From Larkinella humicola (GTDB lineage: Bacteria > Bacteroidota > Bacteroidia > Cytophagales > Spirosomataceae): 64,000 nt of DNA. The notes under the pieces are model-generated. The model had not been told where the DNA came from and made no database searches. It saw only the letters and a list, made by a program, of their open reading frames with translations. The position numbers and the translations under genes are program-made. Positions within the stretch are counted from its first letter, which is position 1. The number at the start of each line of letters is the position of its first letter. Shown here piece after piece: positions 37,001 through 43,517 of the stretch. The stretch is from NCBI RefSeq assembly GCF_008727875.1, contig NZ_VTWS01000009.1, positions 211,543 to 275,542 of the forward strand, in the 5' to 3' direction.

Positions 37001-37455
37001 ATGGGTATCTCCGCCATCAGGGCTGGCGCTTCCAGGGTCGTTTCTTCGGGCAACACCGCGCTGGTTGTCTCTTTTTTCAGCACGATGTAATTGCCCGAAA
37101 CCTGATAGGTGATGTTCAGCGGTTTCAGCAGGCGATTCAGCACCACCTCCAGGCGGTCGTTTTCGGCCCGGAGTGTCACTTTATTGCCGACCGAAATGAG
37201 TTGCGGAACGTACGTAAATTTTACATTAGCAGCTTTCTCCAATCGGTTCAGAATGGTCCGTAAGTCCTTATTTTCCAATTGAACAGAGATCGATCGATTG
37301 AGCAGCTCCTGCGCCATTCCATTTCGGGCCAGGGTAAGCCCGGCAAAGACTACGGCCAGCACCAACTGTACGCAAGTAATCTTCATAATCTGGCAAAGAG
37401 TTGGGGAATAATCCCGCAGTTTTTTCATACTTTTAGCAGTGTTTTTGTTCAACAT
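34030..37455 (-). CDS. SusC/RagA TonB-linked transporter with STN signalling domain
   Basis: 1141-residue outer-membrane receptor combining transport with signalling. Order: signal/membrane leader (MKITCVQLVLAVVFAGLTLA near residues 24-43), STN secretin-like domain (about 50-125, VQLENKDLRTILNRLEKAAN) that touches the FecR periplasmic part, carboxypeptidase-regulatory-like domain (about 150-235), plug from SLNEVVVVGYGTVKRSDLTG with RGTGSVNAGNEPLYVIDGYP and SNGVVMVTTKRGKEG, and a barrel ending VGLNLTF. The start is ATG 37453-37455, or MKKLRDYSP nine codons in. It follows the FecR gene by 275 bp and is the likely target of the ECF/FecR switch. Confidence 0.95.
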   Translation of the reverse strand: MLNKNTAKSMKKLRDYSPTLCQIMKITCVQLVLAVVFAGLTLARNGMAQELLNRSISVQLENKDLRTILNRLEKAANVKFTYVPQLISVGNKVTLRAENDRLEVVLNRLLKPLNITYQVSGNYIVLKKETTSAVLPEETTLEAPALMAEIPITGMVTDEKGEGLPGVSVLLKGTQRGTATDSKGTFRLAVPDNSAVLVFSFVGYRNQEITIGSQSTLTVRLEADEKSLNEVVVVGYGTVKRSDLTGSVAKVGEENIKATPIVALDRAMQGRVAGVHVTTNSAQPGGSTTVRIRGTGSVNAGNEPLYVIDGYPTGNLNSINPNDIESIEILKDASATAIYGSRGSNGVVMVTTKRGKEGQSRVNFESYYGVQSVRRSVPLMNAREYAEFINEARINGGSTAYFDGSSADRPLPTSLGEGTDWQKEVFREAPIQSYQMSFTGGETKTRYAISGSYYNQQGIVKNSYFQRFTLRANLDRDVKSWLKIGLSMQGAYTKSNAARTETDGGINSGVTTSAINYAPVFPVYNSAGGYYLDQGSLNGNLVDNPVGLVNEITDQNLNARLLGNVFADIKLAEGLTFRTSWGADILNTKSNYYATRQVRLGATSNGSASVNSGFNLNWLNENTLSYTRTIIPKHTLNALIGYTTQGYHNEGVTASAVNFTDDFAQFNNLGAGATLQTPSSSASDWALVSYLARLNYNYDDRFLLTLTARRDGSSRFGTNNKYGFFPSGALAWRIINEKFLQNQKVLTDLKLRTSYGLSGNQAIGDYQYLSGLGVSTAILGGASPVLRTGWTPTAISNLDLRWEKNAQFDVGLDVGLLNNRIQFTADYYIKTTSDLLFSVNIPQTTGYSTALRNIGKVENRGLELALSTINVDKNGFRWNTEFSMAVNSNKILTLDGRPEFTTGSGIGHLQVSNTVLLKVGEALGNFYGRVMDGIFQNQGEIDNSAQKTAKPGDIKYRDLNGDGMINDNDRTIIGNGYPKLFGGLNNTVTYKGFELNVFFQGVTGNQILNYLRFDLYNLNGNNNQAEEVVNRWTPTNPSNEIPRATLTGGQRILSTFQIEDGAYLRLKNFSLGYNLPSALLNKIAVRNAKIYVAAQNYLTFTAYKGYDPEVSRFGTTSISQGMDYGGYPAAKTLLVGLNLTF

Positions 37456-37644
37456 TTTTCAGAAGTAGAGGCAAAAACAATCCCCGTCCCCGTTTTTCAG
37501 GGTAGTCGCAATACCGGTAAAGCAAGGGGGGGCACTGATTCGCCGGGATGATGGAGCCGTACTGGTCGCAACAGTACGGTTCTGTTCCGGCTTTTTTTTA
37601 ATCAACAGGTCGGTGTTTTTTCATGCAATCAGGGTTAAAGATTC

Positions 37645-37672
37645 AGTTATGAGTTATGAGTTATGAGTTATT
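37645..37672. repeat. Four tandem 7-bp units (AGTTATG)
   Basis: Three exact AGTTATG units and a fourth AGTTATT in the 275-bp gap between fecR and susC. A small low-complexity tract, comparable to heptamer repeats seen elsewhere in the window; the rest of the gap holds no gene. Confidence 0.6.
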
Positions 37673-37730
37673 TGTACTATTTTATTTTTTAGCATCCAAC
37701 TAGCTCAATACGGTATCACTAATTCAGGAT

Positions 37731-38873
37731 TCATTCCGTTGGTTGGCAGCCTTTTCCGGTTACCACAATTTTTGCATCCCAGACTTCATAGGTAGCGTCG
37801 ATGGTTTGGCAAATGATGTCGAGTTTTCGGAACAACGGTTCGTCGCCCAGCGGGGCGGTCAGGTTGCAGCTTTTCAGCGTTTTCGCATCGTAGACAATCG
37901 ACACGCCATACGAGGTTTCCAGTGTTTTGAAGACCTCGCCCACCGGCGTATTTTCAAAAATAAAGTTGTGGTTATTCTCGGGCGTTTTGAGCAAAAGCGG
38001 AGCTTCCACGAGTTTGCGGGTCAGCCGGTCGCTATCGGCATCGAAAAAGGCCTGCTGGTTGGGCGTCAGCAAGAGCGCTCCCGCCGGTTGCCCGGTTTCG
38101 GGTTGCATCCGATCAAGCGCTTTGATCGGAAAAACCGCCACTTTCCCGGTTCGCACAATGACCGTTACGCCCCTGGCTTCCTCCAGCGCCCGAACCATAA
38201 AACTGGTCCCGATCACTTTGGTAACCAATCCATTGGCATACACCATGAAGGGTTTCTCCGGATTTTTGGAGACCTCAAAAAACCCTTCGCCCGACAGATA
38301 CACTTCCCGTTTTTGGCCCGTAAACGTGGCCGTGTAACTCACCCGACTGCCGGGTTGCAAGACCACCGTGCTGCCGTCTTCAAACCGGACGGTCAGCGGT
38401 TGCGGGGTGTTGTTTATTTTTTCGACCAGATCAACCGTCGACCCGGCCACGAGTCCGGAATAAGTCCCCGGTTCTTCTGCCAGTTTGGACCGCAGCATAT
38501 ACCACCAGCCAATTCCTACCAGCAACAGGATGGCAGCCGCCAACTGAAACCAGTTCGGGCGTTCGATTTTTGGCCAAACCCAGCGGTTTTCACCCTCCGG
38601 TTCCGGTTGTTGCTCCAGCCCCGGAAGTCCGGCGGTGCGGTGTTCGATGGCGGCCCACATTCGCTGACCCTGCGCTTCCGTGGGCATGGTCTGCACCTGC
38701 GCAATGGCTTGTAACAGCGAACGGGCAGTCAGAATAACCGTGTTTTTTCCGGGATGCTCCGCCAGAAATCCCTGCCAGAACGAATCGGTTTCGACATCGG
38801 GTGCCAGCACCCAGCGTCGGAAAAAATCATCTTCGGCAAAGTCTTCGGTGGTATAATTACGGTAGTCATTCAT
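37731..38873 (-). CDS. FecR family anti-sigma/sigma regulator
   Basis: 380-residue inner-membrane regulator of an ECF sigma factor. Residues 1-100 are the cytosolic sigma-binding part (DDFFRRWVLAPDVETDSFWQ). A membrane helix follows at about 107-126 (FQLAAAILLLVGIGWWYML). The FecR domain covers about 140-240 (TVRFEDGSTVVLQPGSRVSY, YLSGEGFFEVSKNPEKPF, GTSFMVRA), and a DUF4974-type C-terminus covers about 305-372 (FENTPVGEVFKTLETSYGVS). It would receive the signal from the STN domain of the susC product. Normally the sigma gene is immediately upstream; here a serine hydrolase gene and a perfect palindrome come between them. Confidence 0.94.
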   Translation of the reverse strand: MNDYRNYTTEDFAEDDFFRRWVLAPDVETDSFWQGFLAEHPGKNTVILTARSLLQAIAQVQTMPTEAQGQRMWAAIEHRTAGLPGLEQQPEPEGENRWVWPKIERPNWFQLAAAILLLVGIGWWYMLRSKLAEEPGTYSGLVAGSTVDLVEKINNTPQPLTVRFEDGSTVVLQPGSRVSYTATFTGQKREVYLSGEGFFEVSKNPEKPFMVYANGLVTKVIGTSFMVRALEEARGVTVIVRTGKVAVFPIKALDRMQPETGQPAGALLLTPNQQAFFDADSDRLTRKLVEAPLLLKTPENNHNFIFENTPVGEVFKTLETSYGVSIVYDAKTLKSCNLTAPLGDEPLFRKLDIICQTIDATYEVWDAKIVVTGKGCQPTE

Positions 38874-38993
38874 TGCATCCGGCCCATAAAATAGATAACT
38901 ATTCCATTGTTATATACCAAGAGCCTGGAAGTAGCGAAGTGTCCCCTCCTTTTCTGATCTTTTTATTTTGACTCTGGATTTACGCGTTGGATT

Positions 38994-39053
38994 ACGAACG
39001 CCCTTCAACCGAGCCCACGATTTGAATCGTGGGCTCGGTTGAAGGGCGTTCGT
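38994..39053. terminator. Perfect 29-bp palindrome (2-nt loop)
   Basis: Arms 38994-39022 and 39025-39053 are fully complementary over 29 bp, with only TG between them. It sits between fecR and the serine hydrolase gene, downstream of the latter. The stem is long enough to block transcription, though no U-tract follows on the minus strand. Confidence 0.7.
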
Positions 39054-39147
39054 ATGCGAGTGTGAAGCAGAACTGTACTCCTTTTCAGTACGTGCTACCG
39101 TCTGATTCGAGTGAGTAAAACCGCTTGAAAGACAAATACGGTCTTCA

Positions 39148-40662
39148 CTAGTCCTTCGTCAATTCATTCAGAATTTTTTGGCCCGGCAAATTACCGGGAA
39201 ACATCAGGACCGATTGGCGATACATGGCGATGGCTTCTTTGCGTCTGCCACTTTGCAGCAGGGCTTTTCCGTAGCTATCATACGTGTTCCAACTCTGCGG
39301 GTAAAGCAAGGTCGCTAGCTTGAGGGCTTCCAGCGCAACGGTGTCATGGTGGTCTGCCAGAAGCTCCAGACCCAGTTCGTTCAATTCCCGCTCGTCGGTA
39401 AAGTAATGAGCGGTGTCGGCTTTGAGCTGGTTGAATAAGGTCGCAGCGGCATCCGGCCCTTCTTTCAGCAACGTTCGAACGTAAGGCAGGAAGAGCGACC
39501 GCTTGCCGGGTTGTTCCGTCCCGAAAAAAGGAGTTTGGTAAGCCAGATTGATCGTTTGCTTGCAGGCCGTACCAAAACCGGTACTCTCCGCATTATCGAG
39601 TAAAATAATGGTCCGATGGTGTGTAAGATCATGCCAGAAAAAGGTAAAGAAACCAGGTTCGCGACCGGTGTGCATGACGATTCGACCCAGTTGGGTGTTG
39701 GTGGGCAGAAACCAACCTAATCCATAGTTGGCCGCCCCAAACTCACCGCCGGGGGCGGCCGAAGTGCCATCTGTCAGTCGATAGGGCGTAAAGGCCAGGT
39801 CCAGCATATCCTTACTCAGTACCTTGTGCTCGTCCAGGGCAGTGGCATAGGTAGCCAGATCGCCGGTCGTACTGACGATGTTCGTTGGCCCATAAAGCCC
39901 ACGCAGATTAAACGTCCAGCGCCTAACTTTTTGGCTGCTGCCAATACTTTCCATGTCGTTGAGGTAATGGTGACGAACCAGATAACCCGTCACAGAATGG
40001 GTATCGCCGGGAAGGTTGCCCAGCAGGTAGCTGTGGTGCATACCAGCCGGGCGGAAGATATGACGAGTCAAGTAATCGCCGAAACGTTCACCGCTTATCT
40101 TTTCGACTAAAGTAGCCAGCAAGGCATAGCCGATGTTGCAGTAACGCCATTTACTGCCCGGTAAGAAAGCCAGTTCTTTCTTCCACTGCTTTAGAGCCGG
40201 AATAATATCGTGGTTGCTTATTTGTCGGGTTGAATCCTGATCAATCAGCGGAAAGAATAATTCTTCCTTGTCGGGCAGACCTGACGTATGCGAAAGCAAA
40301 TGGTCGATGTGAATCTGTGCGAAAGGGAAATCCGGGAAGTATTTTTGATAACTGTCTCTAAGACCAAGTTTGTGCTGCTGGATTAATTGCATAACTGCCA
40401 CGGCCGTAAACGTCTTGGAGATGGAGCCAATCTGGAAAGCGGAATGCAACGAATGCTTTTTGCGGGTTTTTAAGTCCGACAAGCCAACTGACCGTTGATA
40501 AATGGTCTGACCCTTCTCACGAATGAGCACATTCCCGTTAAAAACATGGGCTGTATCTAAGGCATGAAACAAACTGTCGAGTGCCCTGCTGGCCTGGGCA
40601 TGCGATAGAAAGGGCTGGGCCACGAAGGCTAGGATAAGCAGGAAGCGGTGAGACCTTTTCAC
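39148..40662 (-). CDS. Secreted serine hydrolase (beta-lactamase family) with TPR-like tail
   Basis: 504-residue exported penicillin-binding-protein/class C beta-lactamase-fold enzyme. Signal peptide residues 1-23 (FLLILAFVAQPFLSHAQA). Motif 1 is Ser80-I-S-Lys83, motif 2 is the Tyr-Cys-Asn of KWRYCNIGYA, motif 3 is the HTG of MHTGREPGFF. The last 110 residues are helical with a TPR-like block (ALKLATLLYPQSWNTYDSYG, LLQSGRRKEAIAMYRQSVLM), common in Bacteroidota peptidases of this class. It may act on peptidoglycan or D-amino-acid peptides; a true beta-lactamase role is not implied. It interrupts the sigma-fecR order and is flanked by hairpins. Confidence 0.88.
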   Translation of the reverse strand: MKRSHRFLLILAFVAQPFLSHAQASRALDSLFHALDTAHVFNGNVLIREKGQTIYQRSVGLSDLKTRKKHSLHSAFQIGSISKTFTAVAVMQLIQQHKLGLRDSYQKYFPDFPFAQIHIDHLLSHTSGLPDKEELFFPLIDQDSTRQISNHDIIPALKQWKKELAFLPGSKWRYCNIGYALLATLVEKISGERFGDYLTRHIFRPAGMHHSYLLGNLPGDTHSVTGYLVRHHYLNDMESIGSSQKVRRWTFNLRGLYGPTNIVSTTGDLATYATALDEHKVLSKDMLDLAFTPYRLTDGTSAAPGGEFGAANYGLGWFLPTNTQLGRIVMHTGREPGFFTFFWHDLTHHRTIILLDNAESTGFGTACKQTINLAYQTPFFGTEQPGKRSLFLPYVRTLLKEGPDAAATLFNQLKADTAHYFTDERELNELGLELLADHHDTVALEALKLATLLYPQSWNTYDSYGKALLQSGRRKEAIAMYRQSVLMFPGNLPGQKILNELTKD

Positions 40663-41144
40663 AAAATAAAGATTTTAGTACTTACTCATGGACTTTTTTT
40701 ACGCTGCATTGCCTGAGATACCAGTCTATGTCCCTGTGGACTGGGGTTGGTCAGAAAACAACGATTCGTAAATCAGGAATACTTTAACTTTTGTAGAACA
40801 AATATCCTGCCAACACCCAACCATTTGAATTCATACAATTGATTATCAATAAGTTAACCACATTACTTCATAAGAAGTAATGTCCAAAAGTGGACATTAC
40901 CTGTCTTTTTTCGGACACAAATGCCAATGTCGTTTTGATTTCTACGCAGTCGCTCAACGTACCAATCTCCGGCTTGCAGTTGCAGTATGCTATTTTCCAT
41001 ACGGCATTATGTGCTGTCTTTTGATACGAAACCGCAAACTACCCGACTCTTGATTTACGGACTTGATTACGGCCGGCATGGTTCTATCAGCCCCGGTTAA
41101 AACCGCGGACTGAAAAAACGAAACCCGTATGATTGCGGAGGATG
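40663..41144. other. Intergenic region upstream of serine hydrolase
   Basis: About 480 bp between the sigma-factor stop and the serine hydrolase start. No gene is apparent. It contains the overlapping hairpins at 40862-40900 and otherwise unremarkable sequence; the hydrolase promoter should lie here. Confidence 0.5.
40862..40900. promoter_or_regulatory. Two mutually exclusive hairpins
   Basis: ATTACTTC(40862)/GAAGTAAT(40874) forms one 8-bp stem. GTAATGTCCA(40877)/TGGACATTAC(40891) forms a perfect 10-bp stem that uses the same GTAAT bases, so only one can form at a time. On the plus strand the second is followed by CTGTCTTTTTT, like an intrinsic terminator. Position about 200 bp upstream of the hydrolase start. 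Confidence 0.4.
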
Positions 41145-41735
41145 CTATGCCAAAAGAAGAAACAAAAGCCCCAGAAAAGGAGCCAGATAACGGGTATTTT
41201 CGCGGAGGTGGCTCATGGCCTTGTGCAGCGTATTCCGGACGGACTTGTCGGTGATGCCCATAATGGCCGCAATCTCGCTGGTTTTGAAGTTTTCGTAAAA
41301 CCGCAGCGTAACCACTTCCAATTGACGTTCAGGCAGTTGTTTCAGAGCTTGGGTCAGTTGCCGGGTCAATTGCTGCTCCTGCTCCCCGTCGGTAAACTGA
41401 TGCTCCGGCGTGGTGTCAGTCTGCAACGGGAAGGCGGCCTGGTCGATGGATAAAAACCGGTTCTCTTTCTCACTCAGGCGGTGAATTTTTCGGCGCAGGG
41501 AACGGAACAAATAGAACTTGACCGATTCGGCTTCGGCCAGATTCTGCTGAATCCGCCAGAGATCCACGAATAAATCCTGAATGGCATCTTCCACCAGAGC
41601 CGCGTCGGGCAGCAGTTTGTATCCGTAGTTGTAGAGGATGCGGTAATACCGCTCGTAAAGTTCGGCAAAAGCCCGCCGGTCGCCTTGTTTCAGGGCGTTC
41701 CAGAGAAGTGAGTCGGGCTGCCGTTCGGTGGTCAA
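41145..41735 (-). CDS. ECF-type RNA polymerase sigma factor (FecI-like)
   Basis: 196-residue ECF sigma factor. Region 2 covers about 25-95 (FAELYERYYRILYNYGYKLL, VEDAIQDLFVDLWRIQQNLA, VKFYLFRSLRRKIHRL). Region 4 covers about 130-180 (LKQLPERQLEVVTLRFYENF, TSEIAAIMGITDKSVRNTLH). The C-terminus is a hydrophobic tail (YLAPFLGLLFLLLA), common in Bacteroidota SusCD-linked sigma factors. It is probably the partner of the FecR at 37731 and, through it, of the STN-type susC, although a serine hydrolase gene separates them. Same strand as the whole cluster. Confidence 0.93.
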   Translation of the reverse strand: MTTERQPDSLLWNALKQGDRRAFAELYERYYRILYNYGYKLLPDAALVEDAIQDLFVDLWRIQQNLAEAESVKFYLFRSLRRKIHRLSEKENRFLSIDQAAFPLQTDTTPEHQFTDGEQEQQLTRQLTQALKQLPERQLEVVTLRFYENFKTSEIAAIMGITDKSVRNTLHKAMSHLRENTRYLAPFLGLLFLLLA

Positions 41736-41814
41736 GGTCTTAATTCGGTTTTGAAAATCTACCCGAATTAAGTAGAAATTTTTATAATTCTAATGGCATT
41801 AATGCTAAAAAGGA

Positions 41815-41895
41815 AGAGAAAAGACGCGGGAGTAGAGAATAAAGAAAAATCGTTCCTGCGACGGTCTTTATTCTCTACTCCCGCGTCTTTTCTCT
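41815..41895. terminator. Perfect 30-bp inverted repeat (21-nt loop)
   Basis: Arms 41815-41844 and 41866-41895 are exactly complementary over 30 bp. The repeat ends 4 bp before the stop codon of the minus-strand OMP gene, i.e. immediately downstream of that gene and upstream of the sigma gene. Strong candidate terminator insulating the two. Confidence 0.75.
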
Positions 41896-41898
41896 CAA

Positions 41899-42540
41899 TT
41901 AAAAAAACGACACCCGAATCACCCAGGGACTGCCGCCATAAACGAACGACGAGAACGTCGGATCGGCATTGTAACTCAGGTTGTATAAGGCCGTTAAATT
42001 CACGCCGAACCGCCGACTGATGGGCTGGGAATACGTCAACCCGACCAACCCGGCACTCACCCAGCGTCGCTGCGTTTCGTAGGGGATGATGTTGTAGTTC
42101 GTGTAGCCAACATTCGTATTTTCGAATTCCCCGTGAACGTACAGGTTTTTCACAATGTTGGGGACAATCTCATACATCCCGAACACCCGTCCGCCGTATT
42201 GATTGGCCCGGTAAATTTCAGTGGCACCACCCTGGTAGTATAGTTTGGCCCGGTAATAGACATAATTGATACCGACGCCCAGAATGGCCCGCTCGGAAGC
42301 CTGGTAGGCGATAACGGGAGCAACACCGATGCTGAAGGGATTGCCTATGGACACGTTGCTGATGCCCCCCCCAAACCGCAGTCGCTGCGAAAACGGCAAC
42401 GGCTCTCCTTCCGGCGTTTTGGTTTTTAAGGGGTCTTTTCCTTCTCCGCGTCGTTCTTCCGGATCTTCGGTAATTTGCCCGAAGGCTACACTGCTGCTTA
42501 TCAGCATGATTGCTAATAAACCTTTCTGTATGAGGTTCAT
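41899..42540 (-). CDS. Outer-membrane beta-barrel protein (hypothetical)
   Basis: 213 residues from ATG 42538-42540 (MNLIQKGLLAIMLISSSVAFGQ signal peptide); an 11-codon upstream extension is unlikely. After a short charged linker (DPEERRGEGKD) the protein is a run of amphipathic strands (RLRFGGGISNVSIGNPFSIG, ERAILGVGINYVYYRAKLYY, RFGVNLTALYNLSYNADPTF) and ends WVIRVSFF with a terminal Phe. This is the pattern of a small eight-stranded barrel such as OmpA/OmpW-like proteins, but the family is not identified. A perfect 30-bp hairpin follows its stop. Confidence 0.8.
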   Translation of the reverse strand: MNLIQKGLLAIMLISSSVAFGQITEDPEERRGEGKDPLKTKTPEGEPLPFSQRLRFGGGISNVSIGNPFSIGVAPVIAYQASERAILGVGINYVYYRAKLYYQGGATEIYRANQYGGRVFGMYEIVPNIVKNLYVHGEFENTNVGYTNYNIIPYETQRRWVSAGLVGLTYSQPISRRFGVNLTALYNLSYNADPTFSSFVYGGSPWVIRVSFF

Positions 42541-42623
42541 AGAGTTGATTAATGAACAAAAATGGATACTCAAATTATAAACGAAAAAATAGGGGTTTTT
42601 AGTAAGTAAAACTTGCGCTTACC

Positions 42624-42698
42624 GCCCCTAACCCCCTCAAAGGAGACTTTAGCATCCGGATTAACCGCATCCAAATCCCCTGAAGGGGCTTTAGGGGC
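42624..42698. repeat. GCCCCTAA-type palindromic repeat between mgtC and OMP gene
   Basis: GCCCCTAACCCCCTC at 42624 and CTTTAGGGGC ending at 42698 form an imperfect hairpin with an inner CCCCTGAAGGGGC stem. Similar C-rich units recur at 43400-43440. Probable terminator of the MgtC gene or a dispersed repeat. Confidence 0.55.
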
Positions 42699-42732
42699 AG
42701 CAAAATGCGGGTTCTGGCAATAAGGCCCCCAC

Positions 42733-43362
42733 TCAAAACCCAAACTCTTTTACTTCCGGGTCATTCAGCAACTGCTGAATACAGCGCTCGTGGGCTTTTT
42801 CGGAACCCGTAACGCGCCAGATGCCAATGATTTCGTTGCCAATGCGCTGCTGACTCTGCAACCGGGGATGCAACCCACATTCTTCAAACAGCGTTTCGTA
42901 CGCCAGCAGCGTTTTGTGTTTAAAGGTAGTAACAATTCGGAATTGTCGGGCCTGGTTGACGCGGGCAATGCGGGCGGCCAACCCCGGCAACACCAGCAAC
43001 GTAGCCCCAATGATGATAAAACCGCCCACGGCAAGGTCGTAAAAACCACCCCCAACGGCCATTCCAATGGCCGCTACGGCCCAAATCGTGGCCGCTGTGG
43101 TCAGGCCTTTGACGCTGGTCTCCTGCCGGAAAATAATCCCGGCACCCAGAAAACCGATGCCATTGACGATGTTGGCCGCAATCCGGTCGTCGTCGCTGAA
43201 ACGGCGCGAAACGATGGTGAACAGCGCCGATCCGACACAGATCAGAATCGTGGTTCGGAGTCCCGCCGATTTGCTGCGGTATTCGCGTTCCGCGCCAATC
43301 AGACCGCCCAGCACCATCGCCAGCAGGAGTTTTAGAATGTCTTCCTGAACAATCGAATCCAT
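42733..43362 (-). CDS. MgtC/SapB family membrane protein
   Basis: 209-residue inner-membrane protein. Residues 1-140 hold about five hydrophobic segments with the family signature LGGLIGAEREYRSKSAGLRT (residues 18-37), then CVGSALFTIVS and NIVNGIGFLGAGIIFRQ. The C-terminal about 70 residues form a small cytosolic ACT-like domain (FRIVTTFKHKTLLAYETLFE). MgtC proteins help cells cope with low magnesium or modulate ATP synthase; the exact role here is unknown. It is divergent from uvrA, with a C-rich hairpin between them. Confidence 0.92.
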   Translation of the reverse strand: MDSIVQEDILKLLLAMVLGGLIGAEREYRSKSAGLRTTILICVGSALFTIVSRRFSDDDRIAANIVNGIGFLGAGIIFRQETSVKGLTTAATIWAVAAIGMAVGGGFYDLAVGGFIIIGATLLVLPGLAARIARVNQARQFRIVTTFKHKTLLAYETLFEECGLHPRLQSQQRIGNEIIGIWRVTGSEKAHERCIQQLLNDPEVKEFGF

Positions 43363-43399
43363 GTATTTCCGTTGGTTACGCTAATTCCTGATTCATTGA

Positions 43400-43440
43400 C
43401 CCCAACCGAAGGTTTGCGCCCGGCCTTCAGGGGGTTGGGG
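43400..43440. repeat. C-rich palindrome between mgtC-like gene and uvrA
   Basis: CCCCAACCGAAGG (43400) pairs with CCTTCAGGGGGTTGGGG (43424). It is related to the repeat at 42624 on the other side of the MgtC gene, in inverted orientation. Located in the divergent promoter region. Confidence 0.5.
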
Positions 43441-43517
43441 GCAATCGTTATTGAAAAGGAAACCATCCTTTCAAAAAAACCGTTAGTCCAAAGATAGAGT
43501 TTTGCTAAATTTATAGG

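Noticed and set aside
37645..37672. CRISPR-like array
   Set aside because: Only a 7-bp tandem unit, with no spacers; no true CRISPR repeat-spacer pattern was seen in the window.
39148..40662. True beta-lactamase resistance gene
   Set aside because: The SxxK and YxN motifs are shared with many esterases and peptidases, and the TPR-like tail is typical of non-resistance Bacteroidota hydrolases.
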